This document shows, in pieces, positions 1 through 7,398 of a DNA stretch of 29,330 bases. The stretch is taken from positions 1 to 29,330 of the forward strand of contig JAZLBZ010000055.1 of assembly GCA_045613945.1 (NCBI GenBank), read 5' to 3'. A program made the position numbers and the translations under genes. The DNA comes from HGM04593 sp045613945 (GTDB taxonomy: Bacteria > Bacteroidota > Bacteroidia > Bacteroidales > Bacteroidaceae). Position 1 is the stretch's first letter, and each line of letters starts with the position of its first letter. The notes beneath the pieces were generated by a model. That model searched no databases. It worked only from the letters and a program-made list of their open reading frames with translations, and was not told the DNA's origin.

Positions 1-1
1 T

Positions 2-274
2 GGTTACAGCGGATGGCAGCCCAACGTAAATTCGCCTCTATTGGCTGCGCTTAAGACTGCATATAGCGATATGTTCGGCAAGCAGCCCGATGTTCGCGTA
101 ATTCACGCAGGATTGGAGTGCGGTATCATCTCTACCAACTATCCAAAGATGGACATGGTGTCGTTCGGCCCCACATTGATGTCGCCTCACTCTCCAACAG
201 AGCGTGTTGAGATTCCTACTGTAGAGAAGTTCTACTCGCTTGTAAAGGCGCTTGTTGTGAACGGTGTGCTCTAA
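2..274 (+). CDS. pepD: Xaa-His dipeptidase (aminoacyl-histidine dipeptidase), 3' end only
   Basis: This is the C-terminal 90 residues of an M20-family dipeptidase; the reading frame is open from base 2 and the 5' end lies left of the window. PepD enzymes are cytosolic di-metal peptidases that cleave dipeptides such as carnosine and other Xaa-His substrates. The visible part begins GYSGWQPN and contains HAGLECG followed by MDMVSFGP and a TLMSPHSPTE segment. In this family these stretches carry a metal-binding Glu and substrate-binding residues near the end of the catalytic domain. The gene ends with TAA and is closed by a strong terminator about 30 bases later, so it is the last gene of its transcript. 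The assignment rests on recalled family motifs; other M20 peptidases are less likely because of the GLECG and SPHSPTE pair. Confidence 0.85.
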   Translation, partial: GYSGWQPNVNSPLLAALKTAYSDMFGKQPDVRVIHAGLECGIISTNYPKMDMVSFGPTLMSPHSPTERVEIPTVEKFYSLVKALVVNGVL

Positions 275-302
275 TTGCTTGTAGCGATTTAAATGCTTAT
301 AT

Positions 303-338
303 GACTATCCCCGGACCGGTCCGGGGATAGTCTTTTTT
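303..338 (+). terminator. Intrinsic terminator after pepD
   Basis: Bases 303-332 are a perfect 30-base GC-rich palindrome (arms 303-317 and 318-332, with the innermost bases forming the loop), followed directly by six T. It lies 28 bases after the pepD stop codon. The U tract suits the plus strand; no gene faces it from the right. Confidence 0.93.
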
Positions 339-424
339 GTTTGTGATAGGCAATAACTTTTTTTAAAAATTTCAACAATTTTTATATTTTATTGGATTTG
401 ATGATGGTTTTAGGATAATATTGC

Positions 425-432
425 TATCTTTG
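425..432 (+). promoter_or_regulatory. Putative Bacteroidales -7 promoter element for the 471 gene
   Basis: TATCTTTG matches the Bacteroides sigma factor -7 consensus TAnnTTTG. Transcription would start near 439, giving a leader of about 32 nt. A TTTG lies at 397-400, but at 24 bases the spacing is longer than in the best promoters here, so the -33 element is uncertain. The surrounding 350-470 stretch is AT-rich and holds nothing else. Confidence 0.6.
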
Positions 433-470
433 TGCCTATAATTTCTGTTTAATTTAAAATTAGGAAAATT

Positions 471-950
471 ATGAAAAACATTTTGAAAAAGTTCTTGCTC
501 ATTGCAGTGGTTACTTTGTTTACTACAGGAGCCTTTGCTCAGAATTGGAAAGTCGGTGCCCGCGTGGGTTCTTCGGTTCATGCTATTGCCATGTATGATT
601 ACAGCAGCCAGTGTTATCTTGAAGGACGTGTCGGCTTGGGTTATATAAATGGCTTGGTGGCAGATCTTTCTGTGATAAACAACTGGAAGGTTGCAGAGAT
701 GAACTGGACTCCTAGTGCAGGTATTTGGAATTTTGATGCCGGTGTAGGTGTCAATGCAGGTTTTGGTCCTTCTTGGATTTATTGTGGTGTTCAGGGCTTG
801 GCACGTCTTAGTTTTACATTCGCTAAGGTACCTGTTACTCTTGGCATTGACTATTCACCTTGTGTTGGTCCTAGTATCAGTGGCAATACTTTGACCCTCA
901 ATACTTATGGATTCTGTAATGCAGGTCTTACCGTGACCTATAATTTCTAA
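471..950 (+). CDS. Small secreted, probably outer-membrane beta-barrel-like protein, function unknown
   Basis: This is a 159-residue protein with a clear signal peptide: a Lys-rich start, a hydrophobic core (LLIAVVTLF) and cleavage after AFAQ near residue 24. The mature part is Gly- and aromatic-rich with alternating hydrophobic residues, and it ends in VTYNF, an aromatic terminus typical of outer-membrane barrels. About eight short strands would fit. Two repeated GVG/AGFG-type turns support a barrel over a globular domain. It is monocistronic, with a promoter element upstream and a terminator downstream. I do not recognise the family beyond the general small OMP type, so no function is assigned. 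Confidence 0.75.
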   Translation: MKNILKKFLLIAVVTLFTTGAFAQNWKVGARVGSSVHAIAMYDYSSQCYLEGRVGLGYINGLVADLSVINNWKVAEMNWTPSAGIWNFDAGVGVNAGFGPSWIYCGVQGLARLSFTFAKVPVTLGIDYSPCVGPSISGNTLTLNTYGFCNAGLTVTYNF

Positions 951-975
951 ATCGGCAGAATTGAATGAATTGTAT

Positions 976-1017
976 AAAGAGGTCTGGCTTTCATGAAGTC
1001 AGGCCTCTTTTCTTTTT
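976..1017 (+). terminator. Intrinsic terminator after the small secreted protein gene
   Basis: Arms 976-990 and 996-1010 form a 15-bp stem with two G-U pairs and a five-base loop (TCATG), then TCTTTTT. It lies 25 bases after the stop at 950. The AAAGAGG stem base recurs in the terminator at 7353. Confidence 0.88.
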
Positions 1018-1091
1018 GGCAATGCAGAGACGGGATAATTGACAGTGTATATTTTCTATCTTTTTGTACGGATTTTTACCTGTTTATTTGC

Positions 1092-1099
1092 TATCTTCG
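1092..1099 (+). promoter_or_regulatory. Putative -7 promoter element for the MeaB-type GTPase gene
   Basis: TATCTTCG followed by CA is the variant also found upstream of porQ and of the DUF4468-like gene. The predicted start is near 1106, only about 11 nt before the ATG at 1117. No clear TTTG lies at the ideal distance; TTTTTG at 1061-1066 is 25 bases away. Confidence 0.5.
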
Positions 1100-1116
1100 C
1101 AAGTGAAGAAACCATT

Positions 1117-2232
1117 ATGTCTATGGAACACCCCGAAAACAATGAGCAATACAAGGGACTGAAGGTCAATGATGGCGTTGAGGCGCTTGGCCCGGTGAAT
1201 CCGTACCTGTTGACAATGCGTCGCAAAAGGGCTGCGAGGCTCTCGGCCGATGAGTATGTCGAGGGTATTCTGCGTGGCGATGTTACAGTGCTTAGCCGCG
1301 CAGTGACACTGCTTGAGAGCATGCTCCCCGAGCACCAGGCAATGGCACAGGAGGTGGTAGAGCGCTGCTTGCCTCACTCGGGCAGGTCGCTCAGGGTGGG
1401 TATAACCGGCGTGCCGGGGGCCGGCAAGAGTACTTCAATTGATGCTTTTGGAATGCATCTGCTCGCAAATACGCCGGGCAAGCTTGCGGTGCTTGCCGTT
1501 GACCCAAGCAGCGAGCGTAGCAAAGGAAGTATAATGGGTGACAAGACAAGGATGGAGAGGCTGTCGGCGCATCCGCGCGCATTCATACGCCCCAGCGCCT
1601 CGGCGGGCTCGCTGGGCGGTGTGGCACGCAAGACGCGCGAGACCATAATATTGTGCGAGGCTGCGGGCTATGACTATATCTTTGTTGAGACGGTTGGCGT
1701 TGGGCAGAGCGAGACTGCTGTGTACTCAATGGTCGACTTCTTCCTGCTTATACAGATTGCCGGTGCGGGCGATGAACTGCAGGGTATCAAGCGTGGCATA
1801 ATGGAGATGGCCGATGGTATTGTTATAAACAAGGCAGATGGAGAGAATGCCGATGAGGCACGTCGCGCTGCGGTGCACTACAGGAATGCCTTACAACTGT
1901 TCCCTATGCCTGCAAGTGGAATGCGCCCCGAAGTGCTTACCTATTCGGGATTCTACGACCTGAACATTGACAAGGTGTGGGGAATGATTGACGGGTATGT
2001 TGCAAAAGTGAAGGAGAGCGGCTGCTTTGATGAGCGCAGGCGTTTCCAGCAAAGATACTGGATGTATGAGGCTATTGACGAACAGTTGAAAGCGCGTTTC
2101 TACAATAAAGAGGGGATGAACGAGATGCTTTCTCGCTATGAACAGTTGCTCCTGCAAGGCAAGACAACGTCGTTTGCCGCAGCGGCCAAAGTGCTTGATT
2201 TTTTTGACAATGAGGGTGGCAATGCTGGATAA
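1117..2232 (+). CDS. meaB: MeaB/ArgK-family G-protein chaperone (methylmalonyl-CoA mutase associated GTPase)
   Basis: This is a 371-residue SIMIBI-class GTPase. The Walker A motif GVPGAGKST is at residues 98-106, followed by AVDPSS, a switch region with ETVGVGQSE, and an NKADG guanine-recognition motif. The tail is helical and suits the family's dimerisation arm. Family members guard and reactivate B12-dependent methylmalonyl-CoA mutase; older databases call them LAO/AO transport ATPase. ATG 1117 was chosen because the frame upstream of it encodes a hydrophobic stretch within the promoter region and lacks an ATG. The mutase genes are not in the window. The next gene starts inside this one, which suggests co-translation. 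Confidence 0.9.
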   Translation: MSMEHPENNEQYKGLKVNDGVEALGPVNPYLLTMRRKRAARLSADEYVEGILRGDVTVLSRAVTLLESMLPEHQAMAQEVVERCLPHSGRSLRVGITGVPGAGKSTSIDAFGMHLLANTPGKLAVLAVDPSSERSKGSIMGDKTRMERLSAHPRAFIRPSASAGSLGGVARKTRETIILCEAAGYDYIFVETVGVGQSETAVYSMVDFFLLIQIAGAGDELQGIKRGIMEMADGIVINKADGENADEARRAAVHYRNALQLFPMPASGMRPEVLTYSGFYDLNIDKVWGMIDGYVAKVKESGCFDERRRFQQRYWMYEAIDEQLKARFYNKEGMNEMLSRYEQLLLQGKTTSFAAAAKVLDFFDNEGGNAG

Positions 2233-2755
2233 GAGAACATTGAGGCGCGAGGTGCGCGCAAGGATTGCAGCGATGGATGCAGCGGATGTGCAGACACGCT
2301 CTGCGGCTATTGCCATTGAGGTAAAAAGGCATCTTGCGGTGAGTGGCGCTCGCGTGGTGGCTCTCTTCTCGCCGCTTGGCGATGAACCGCAGATAGGTTC
2401 CCTGATAGAGGAACTGTCGTCGGGGATGCCGGTTGTGCTGCCACGCGTCGAGGGCGATGTGATGAATTTCTATGCCTATGAAAAGGGTGTGATGGGGAAG
2501 GGCGCATTCGGTATTGATGAGCCCCAGGGTGGCCTGCCGGTTGCTGTATGTGAAATTGATGCCATAGTGGTGCCGGGCGTGGCGTTTACAAGGCGTGGCG
2601 CAAGGATGGGGCGCGGGAAGGGATACTATGACAAGTATCTGTCGCAAAGTGATTTCTCGGGCTTGAAGATTGGTGTCTGCTACAGCGAGCAGATTGTAGA
2701 TGACATACCCACTGAACCGCACGATGTGGTGATGGATGTTGTGATATACAAATAA
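2222..2755 (+). CDS. 5-formyltetrahydrofolate cyclo-ligase
   Basis: This 177-residue protein is of normal length for the MTHFS/YgfA family, which uses ATP to convert 5-formyl-THF to 5,10-methenyl-THF in the cytosol. The diagnostic nucleotide-binding segment is GRGKGYYDKYL near residue 135, preceded by DAIVVPGVAF. The N-terminus (LDKRTLRREVRAR) matches the usual basic first helix. The gene overlaps the GTPase gene by 11 bases in another frame. ATG 2222 is preferred, but ATG 2210, four codons earlier, is also possible. The last codons and stop lie inside the bidirectional hairpin at 2746-2785. Confidence 0.92.
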   Translation: MLDKRTLRREVRARIAAMDAADVQTRSAAIAIEVKRHLAVSGARVVALFSPLGDEPQIGSLIEELSSGMPVVLPRVEGDVMNFYAYEKGVMGKGAFGIDEPQGGLPVAVCEIDAIVVPGVAFTRRGARMGRGKGYYDKYLSQSDFSGLKIGVCYSEQIVDDIPTEPHDVVMDVVIYK

Positions 2756-2785
2756 TGGAGAACTGTGGTTCTCCATTATTTGTAT
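2746..2785. terminator. Bidirectional terminator between the cyclo-ligase gene and pfkA
   Basis: Arms 2746-2763 and 2768-2785 form a perfect 18-bp stem with a TGTG loop. It starts within the last sense codons of the plus-strand gene and ends 17 bases from the pfkA stop codon. The AT-rich base of each arm supplies the weak U-rich end on both strands. Confidence 0.85.
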
Positions 2786-2801
2786 TGTGTATTCGGCGCT
2801 C

Positions 2802-3788
2802 TTACGATGCAAGAATCTCCTGTGCGCGTACTGTGTCGCGGTCAATGGGCTTGTCGTCCTTGATTGCCTTTGTGAATGGGATGTAGACAATCTCGTTGTT
2901 CTTCAGGCCTACCATTACGTTGCGCTGGCCCTCGAGCAGTGCATCAACTGCTGCAACGCCCAGACGGCTTGCAAGGATGCGGTCGTTGGCTGTGGGGCTG
3001 CCACCGCGCTGCAGATAGCCCAGGATTGATACGCGTACATCGAGTTCGGGGAAGCGCTGGCGCATGCCCTCGGCAACCTCCATGATGTTGTAGTCCTTCT
3101 CGCGGCCCTCGGCGAAAAGCACGATACTGCTGCTCTTTGTGCGGCGCAGGCCGTTGGCGATGAACTGGTTAATCTTCTCGAACTCAGGGTCAATCTCAGG
3201 GAGCACGCATGCCTCGGCACCGGTTGCAATTGTACCGTTGAGGGCAAGGAAACCGGCGTCGCGTCCCATTACCTCAACGATGAAAAGGCGCTCGTGTGAC
3301 GATGCTGTATCGCGGATTTTGTCGACGCACTCCATGATGGTGTTCAGGGCTGTGTCGTATCCAATGGTGGTGTCGGTGCCATAGAGGTCGTTGTCGATGG
3401 TTCCCGGCAGGGCAATACATGGGATGTCGAACTCGCGTGCAAGGTTGTATGCGCCGGTGATTGAACCGTCGCCGCCAATTACAACAAGTGCATTGATGCC
3501 TTCCTTCTGCAAGGTCTCGTATGCCTTTGCGCGGCCTTCCTCGGTCTTGAACTCGTCGCAGCGGCTTGTCTTGAGGATTGTACCGCCTCGCTGGATGATG
3601 TTACTTACGTTCTCGGTCTTGAACTCCTTGATTTCGCCGGTCATCAATCCCTTGTAACCGCGATAGATGGCCTTTACTGTAATGCCATGATAGATGCAGG
3701 CGCGTGTGACGGCGCGGATTGCTGCATTCATGCCGGGTGCGTCACCTCCCGATGTCAAAATGCCGACGCATTCGAGCTTGTTTTTCAT
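2802..3788 (-). CDS. pfkA: ATP-dependent 6-phosphofructokinase
   Basis: This 328-residue protein has the usual length for a bacterial PfkA subunit. It phosphorylates fructose 6-phosphate at C1, the committed glycolytic step. Motifs in order are LTSGGDAPGMN (11-21), GGDGS (105-109), PGTIDND (128-134) and MGRDAG (174-179). Gly at the second position of GGDGS and Gly in PGTIDND mark the ATP-using type; PPi-users carry Asp and Lys there, as the pfp gene at the right edge does. It starts one base after the ispH stop, so it is the last gene of the porQ-cmk-ispH-pfkA operon. No odd residues were seen. Confidence 0.96.
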   Translation of the reverse strand: MKNKLECVGILTSGGDAPGMNAAIRAVTRACIYHGITVKAIYRGYKGLMTGEIKEFKTENVSNIIQRGGTILKTSRCDEFKTEEGRAKAYETLQKEGINALVVIGGDGSITGAYNLAREFDIPCIALPGTIDNDLYGTDTTIGYDTALNTIMECVDKIRDTASSHERLFIVEVMGRDAGFLALNGTIATGAEACVLPEIDPEFEKINQFIANGLRRTKSSSIVLFAEGREKDYNIMEVAEGMRQRFPELDVRVSILGYLQRGGSPTANDRILASRLGVAAVDALLEGQRNVMVGLKNNEIVYIPFTKAIKDDKPIDRDTVRAQEILAS

Positions 3789-3789
3789 A

Positions 3790-4659
3790 TTATCTGTTAT
3801 TATAGTTAATTATAGCTTGCTTGCAATTTTCCATGAGCCACTTGGGGGTGGAGGTGGCTCCACATATTCCAATGGATTCTACCCCTGCCGTGAGTGTGAG
3901 GTCGAGGTCCTCGGGGCCTTCGATCTGGTAGGAGTTCGGGTTCATCTTCTTGCACTCGTCAAAGAGTATGCGGCCGTTGGAACTCTTCTTTCCGCATACG
4001 AAGAATATGAGTTCGTGCGACTTTGCAAACTCGCCAATGCCGTTGAGACGGTTGGCAACCTGCCCGCATACGGTGTTGAACGATTTGCACAGTCTATCCT
4101 TGTCTATGTGCTCTTTTATTTTGTCCACAACCTGCCTGTATCCTTCGAGCGACTTTGTTGTCTGTGAGTATATATAAGTGTCCTTGTCCTTTGCTATCCT
4201 CTCTATCTGCGAACTGCTCTCGATGACGGTGGCTGTGCCGTGTGTCTGCCCCACAAGGCCAAGAACCTCGGCGTGTCCGGACTGGCCGTAGATGACAATC
4301 TGACTCTCTTCGGTGCCGCTCTCCTGCCATTTGTTTTTGATGCGTTGCTGCAACTTGAGCACCACCGGGCAGGTTGCGTCAATGATTTCGAGGTTGTTTC
4401 TTTTTGCTGTCTCATAGGTTGCAGGTGGCTCGCCATGTGCCCTGAAGAGTACTTTTGCATTGTGGAGTCTGCTGAACTCCTCGTGGTTGATGGTGATGAG
4501 GCCAAGCCTTTCAAGCCTGTCGCACTCTATACGGTTGTGCACAATGTCTCCCAGGCAGTAGAGTGTCTCGCCCTTCTGCAACTCCTCCTCGGCTTTCTTT
4601 ATGGCTGTTGTTACACCGAAGCAGAAACCTGAATGTTCGTCAATCTCTATGTTGAGCAT
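3790..4659 (-). CDS. ispH: 4-hydroxy-3-methylbut-2-enyl diphosphate reductase
   Basis: This is a 289-residue IspH/LytB, the last enzyme of the MEP pathway, which reduces HMBPP to IPP and DMAPP with an iron-sulfur cluster. Cluster cysteines are visible at Cys13 (SGFCFGV), in DATCPVV and in NTVCGQ. RAHGEPP and GHAEV carry the substrate-binding His residues and the catalytic Glu, and KSSNGR matches the SSN diphosphate-binding motif. ATG 4659 is chosen because MLNIEIDEHSGFCFGV is the normal family start and its first base is shared with the cmk stop codon (TAATG). It supplies the substrate for the polyprenyl synthase at 7399. Confidence 0.95.
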   Translation of the reverse strand: MLNIEIDEHSGFCFGVTTAIKKAEEELQKGETLYCLGDIVHNRIECDRLERLGLITINHEEFSRLHNAKVLFRAHGEPPATYETAKRNNLEIIDATCPVVLKLQQRIKNKWQESGTEESQIVIYGQSGHAEVLGLVGQTHGTATVIESSSQIERIAKDKDTYIYSQTTKSLEGYRQVVDKIKEHIDKDRLCKSFNTVCGQVANRLNGIGEFAKSHELIFFVCGKKSSNGRILFDECKKMNPNSYQIEGPEDLDLTLTAGVESIGICGATSTPKWLMENCKQAIINYNNR

Positions 4660-5351
4660 TATTCTGTAATCTTGTTGAATTGCTGAATGAGCCACTCCAT
4701 TTGCTCTTCGCGTGTGAGGTTGCTGTTGTCGAGCAGCAGGGCGTCATCGGCCTGTCTCAGCGGGCTTACCTCGCGTGTCTGGTCAATGTGGTCGCGCTGC
4801 AGCACATTGTCCAGTATCTCCTGGAAGTTGGCGTTGTCGCCGCGTGCTGTGAGTTCGTCGTAGCGTCGCTGTGCACGCACCTGGGCCGATGCTGTTACAA
4901 AAACCTTCATCTCGGCATTGGGGAATACGGTTGTGCCAATGTCGCGTCCGTCCATGACAATACCTTTCTTCTCTCCCATTGCGCGCTGCTGGTCAATCAT
5001 CTCGCTGCGCACGAAATCGAGTGCAGCCACCTGGCTCACAACCTGCGAAACCTCGAGCGAACGTATCTCGTGCTCGACATTCACACCGTTGAGGAAGGTG
5101 AGCGAGTTCTTTGTCTCGGGGTCGGCCTCAAAGGTTATGTGTATATCCTTCATCCTGTCGCGGAGTGTCTCTGTGTCTATCTTTTTGTCGTTGATGAGTC
5201 CGTTATGCATGCAGTAGAGCGCTACTGCGCGGTACATTGCTCCGCTGTCAAAGTAGAGATAGCCGATGTTGCGTGCAAGGGCTTTTGCCATTGTGCTCTT
5301 GCCGCAGGATGAGAAACCGTCAATTGCTATTATTATCTTTCTTGTAGCCAT
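4659..5351 (-). CDS. cmk: Cytidylate kinase
   Basis: This 230-residue P-loop kinase transfers phosphate from ATP to CMP or dCMP. The P-loop GFSSCGKST lies at residues 12-20, followed by FDSGAMYRAV, the CMP-binding segment of this family. MDGRDIGT lies mid-protein, and a lid region with LQRDHIDQTRE follows. Length and motif order are typical of Cmk rather than Tmk or Adk. It starts 14 bases after porQ ends and shares one base with ispH, so translation is probably coupled. The cmk-ispH neighbourhood is common in bacteria, although the enzymes work in separate pathways. Confidence 0.95.
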   Translation of the reverse strand: MATRKIIIAIDGFSSCGKSTMAKALARNIGYLYFDSGAMYRAVALYCMHNGLINDKKIDTETLRDRMKDIHITFEADPETKNSLTFLNGVNVEHEIRSLEVSQVVSQVAALDFVRSEMIDQQRAMGEKKGIVMDGRDIGTTVFPNAEMKVFVTASAQVRAQRRYDELTARGDNANFQEILDNVLQRDHIDQTREVSPLRQADDALLLDNSNLTREEQMEWLIQQFNKITE

Positions 5352-5365
5352 ATGTTATGTCGGTG

Positions 5366-6343
5366 TTAAAGTGAATATGCGATATTGAAGTTCAGGGACG
5401 ATGCCGATATGTGCTGCTGGCTGAATGATGCCCCAAATTTTATTCTATTGATGTGCAGGCCCGCACCAAGAGAGAACCCGGTAAAGCCTTTCCCGGTTGA
5501 CAGTTCCTTGCTCATCCTGTAGTTGTAGCCTATTGATGCGTAGAAGTTGTCGCCAAAGAGAATGTCTGCTCCCAGGACAATGTGTTTCATAAGCAGTTCG
5601 CCAAAATTGTCCTTGCTGCCGTCGGCGTTGTAAAAATCGGTAGCCCTCCAGCGGTGCAGGTCGACAAGTGTTGCCGACAGCAGTATTGGGGCGTGGGCCA
5701 GGCGCTTGGTAAAACCCAACTGTATGTCAATGGGCATAATCTCGTATTTCTCCTCGAATGTCATCACCTGCCCGCCGAGGTTCTTGAATGTGAGTGATGC
5801 CGAGAAATCAATATCTGGGTTATAGTAGTTGATACCCAGGTCTACGCCTAATGCAAGCGAGTTGAGTGCCTCGTATTGTGAATATATGAACTTGCCCGAC
5901 ACACCGCCGCTCCAGCGTTCGCTCAGCAGATAACTGTACATAAAATTCAGTTCCATGTCCATTGCGCGGAATGTGCCGGTGAAGATATTGTCCGGCGTGT
6001 ATCCGTCAAATGTGCCGTAGTCAATGTAGCGCAAAGCAACGGCAGCGGCCGAACGCTCTCCAAATGTCTTATTGAATGCGGCGCCGGCAACATAACTCCC
6101 GCTCATGTAGGTCATGAAAGAGAGGTCCAGCGTCTTGTCCGATACGTTGATGAGCAACGCGGGGTTGTGCATTGACATTGACAGGTCGTCGTCAATCATG
6201 GAGATGTTGCTGCCGCCCAGGGCAGCCGCACGTGACGAATAGGGCAGCCGCAAGAAGTTGAATGCGCTCTCTCCACCTTGAGCGCTTGTTGTCAAGGGGA
6301 GCAGCAAAAGGAAGAATATGATGATGTCTCTTGTTGCCTTCAC
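5366..6343 (-). CDS. porQ: PorQ-like outer-membrane barrel protein
   Basis: This 325-residue protein has a signal peptide (FFLLLLPLTTSAQ) and a PorV/PorQ-type N-terminus: FNFLRLPYSSRAAALGG, then DDDLSMSMHNPALL. The rest alternates hydrophobic and polar residues and ends in FNIAYSL, as expected for a FadL-like barrel. PorQ is annotated as a type IX secretion component, but it also occurs in many Bacteroidales without the full machinery, and no other T9SS gene is visible here. The start is GTG at 6341-6343; no ATG is available before the signal peptide core. It is the first gene of the porQ-cmk-ispH-pfkA operon, with a -7 element just upstream. Confidence 0.85.
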   Translation of the reverse strand: MKATRDIIIFFLLLLPLTTSAQGGESAFNFLRLPYSSRAAALGGSNISMIDDDLSMSMHNPALLINVSDKTLDLSFMTYMSGSYVAGAAFNKTFGERSAAAVALRYIDYGTFDGYTPDNIFTGTFRAMDMELNFMYSYLLSERWSGGVSGKFIYSQYEALNSLALGVDLGINYYNPDIDFSASLTFKNLGGQVMTFEEKYEIMPIDIQLGFTKRLAHAPILLSATLVDLHRWRATDFYNADGSKDNFGELLMKHIVLGADILFGDNFYASIGYNYRMSKELSTGKGFTGFSLGAGLHINRIKFGASFSQQHISASSLNFNIAYSL

Positions 6344-6373
6344 GTCCGTTTTCTGTCAGGTTGTATTTGTTTG

Positions 6374-6381
6374 CGAAGATA
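6374..6381 (-). promoter_or_regulatory. Putative -7 element for the porQ operon
   Basis: Read on the minus strand the bases are TATCTTCG followed by CAAAC. Transcription would start near 6367, about 24 nt before the GTG start. No convincing -33 TTTG is seen at 19-21 bases. The 6382-6540 stretch between this and the tonB promoter is AT-rich and holds no further gene that I can support. Confidence 0.55.
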
Positions 6382-6542
6382 ATGCTTTTTTTTATCTTTT
6401 CCTGTTGTGGTATCATAAAATACCTTTTTTACACTTAAATATTATATGCGGGCAGCTGGGCTGTCTGTGCGCTAGTTTGCAGAAAAATATATTAAAAATA
6501 AAAAAAAGATGAAATATGTCGTGTGTATTGAAAAATATTGTT

Positions 6543-6550
6543 TATTTTTG
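6543..6550 (+). promoter_or_regulatory. Putative -7 element for tonB
   Basis: TATTTTTG fits TAnnTTTG exactly and would start transcription near 6557, about 36 nt before the tonB ATG. A second candidate, TAACCTTG at 6565-6572, would give a 14-nt leader. Neither has a well-spaced TTTG upstream. Confidence 0.5.
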
Positions 6551-6592
6551 TCGGTTAGAAAGTGTAACCTTGCAAATATAACAATTACGATA

Positions 6593-7333
6593 ATGGACAA
6601 AGGAAAAAAACAGGATTTTAAAGGCGCCGAGTTGCTCGAGGTAAAAAAGAGCGCTAAGGCTAATTTGGAGCAGAACAGTACAACCTGGCTGTTGATGGGT
6701 TTTGTGTTTGCTCTCGCTATGCTGTTTGCAGGTCTTGAGCTTACAGCTTTTCAGGATGAAGAGGAACAGCCTGCTCCAAAAAGCAAGTCAAAGGATGACA
6801 TCATTGTAGTCGTTGAGGAAATTCCTCCTTTGGTTATTGAGAAGAAGGTCATTCCTCCTCCACCACAGGCAAAGAAGATTGTCGACGTGATTAAGGTCGT
6901 TGAGGAAGAGGTTGAGATTGACGAGCAGGAACTTGTATCTGTTCAGGATATGAGCGAGTATGCCGACGTTGAGGATACCGATATCATCTTTGTTGAAGAA
7001 GAGGTAGAAGAGGAGAAAATCTTTGACGTGGTTGAGGAACAGCCCGAATTCCCCGGTGGTAATGCGGCGCTTATGAGGTACTTCAAAGACAATATCAAGT
7101 ATCCACGTGTGTCGCGCGACAACAACTCACAGGGTAAGTCATTTGTGAGATTTACTGTCAACACCGACGGTTCAATCCAGGACGTTGAGGTAATCCGTAC
7201 ATCGGGTGATATTTATCTTGACAAGGAGGCTATCCGCGTGATTGAGGCTATGCCAAAGTGGAAGCCCGGTCGTCAGTTGGGTAAGGCTGTGCGTGTGAAA
7301 TTTGTATTGCCGGTTAACTTCCGTTTGCAGTAA
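6593..7333 (+). CDS. tonB: TonB-family energy transducer
   Basis: This 246-residue protein has a cytosolic Lys-rich start, one membrane segment at about residues 32-51 (TWLLMGFVFALAMLFAGLEL), a long periplasmic linker and a C-terminal TonB domain from about residue 150. PEFPGGNAALMRYFKDNIKYP opens the domain, and GSIQDVEVIRTSG and MPKWKPGRQ follow, all standard for Bacteroidales TonB. It would couple the proton-motive force to outer-membrane receptors. The linker is unusually acidic and Val-rich (EEEVEIDEQE, VEEEVEEEK), with only a short Pro run, unlike the Pro-Lys linkers of proteobacteria. ATG 6593 excludes a 28-codon extension that runs through the promoter. It has its own promoter and terminator and no receptor gene beside it. 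Confidence 0.93.
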   Translation: MDKGKKQDFKGAELLEVKKSAKANLEQNSTTWLLMGFVFALAMLFAGLELTAFQDEEEQPAPKSKSKDDIIVVVEEIPPLVIEKKVIPPPPQAKKIVDVIKVVEEEVEIDEQELVSVQDMSEYADVEDTDIIFVEEEVEEEKIFDVVEEQPEFPGGNAALMRYFKDNIKYPRVSRDNNSQGKSFVRFTVNTDGSIQDVEVIRTSGDIYLDKEAIRVIEAMPKWKPGRQLGKAVRVKFVLPVNFRLQ

Positions 7334-7352
7334 AAATTGATAACAACATATG

Positions 7353-7382
7353 AAAGAGGCTGCGGATGCAGCCTCTTTTTTT
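7353..7382 (+). terminator. Intrinsic terminator between tonB and the polyprenyl synthase gene
   Basis: Arms 7353-7363 and 7368-7378 form a perfect 11-bp stem with a GGAT loop, ending in seven T (7376-7382). Only 16 bases separate the T tract from the next start codon at 7399. Confidence 0.93.
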
Positions 7383-7398
7383 AATTAAAGGAATAAAT

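Noticed and set aside
1039..1116. N-terminal extension of the MeaB-type GTPase from a TTG codon
   Set aside because: The extension would cover the -7 element and encode a hydrophobic stretch not found in this cytosolic family.
2072..2890. A 272-codon minus-strand open frame across the meaB end, cyclo-ligase and pfkA end
   Set aside because: It runs through three real genes and the terminator hairpin, is unusually His-rich, and has no signal or domain. It is a composition artefact.
4680..5312. A 210-codon plus-strand open frame antisense to cmk
   Set aside because: cmk is certain from its motifs, and the antisense product has no recognisable feature or promoter.
6409..6430. Weak hairpin GGTAT/ATACC with a T tract between porQ and tonB
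   Set aside because: The stem is only 5 bp, and no plus-strand gene ends here. The porQ and tonB genes diverge, so a terminator has no use.
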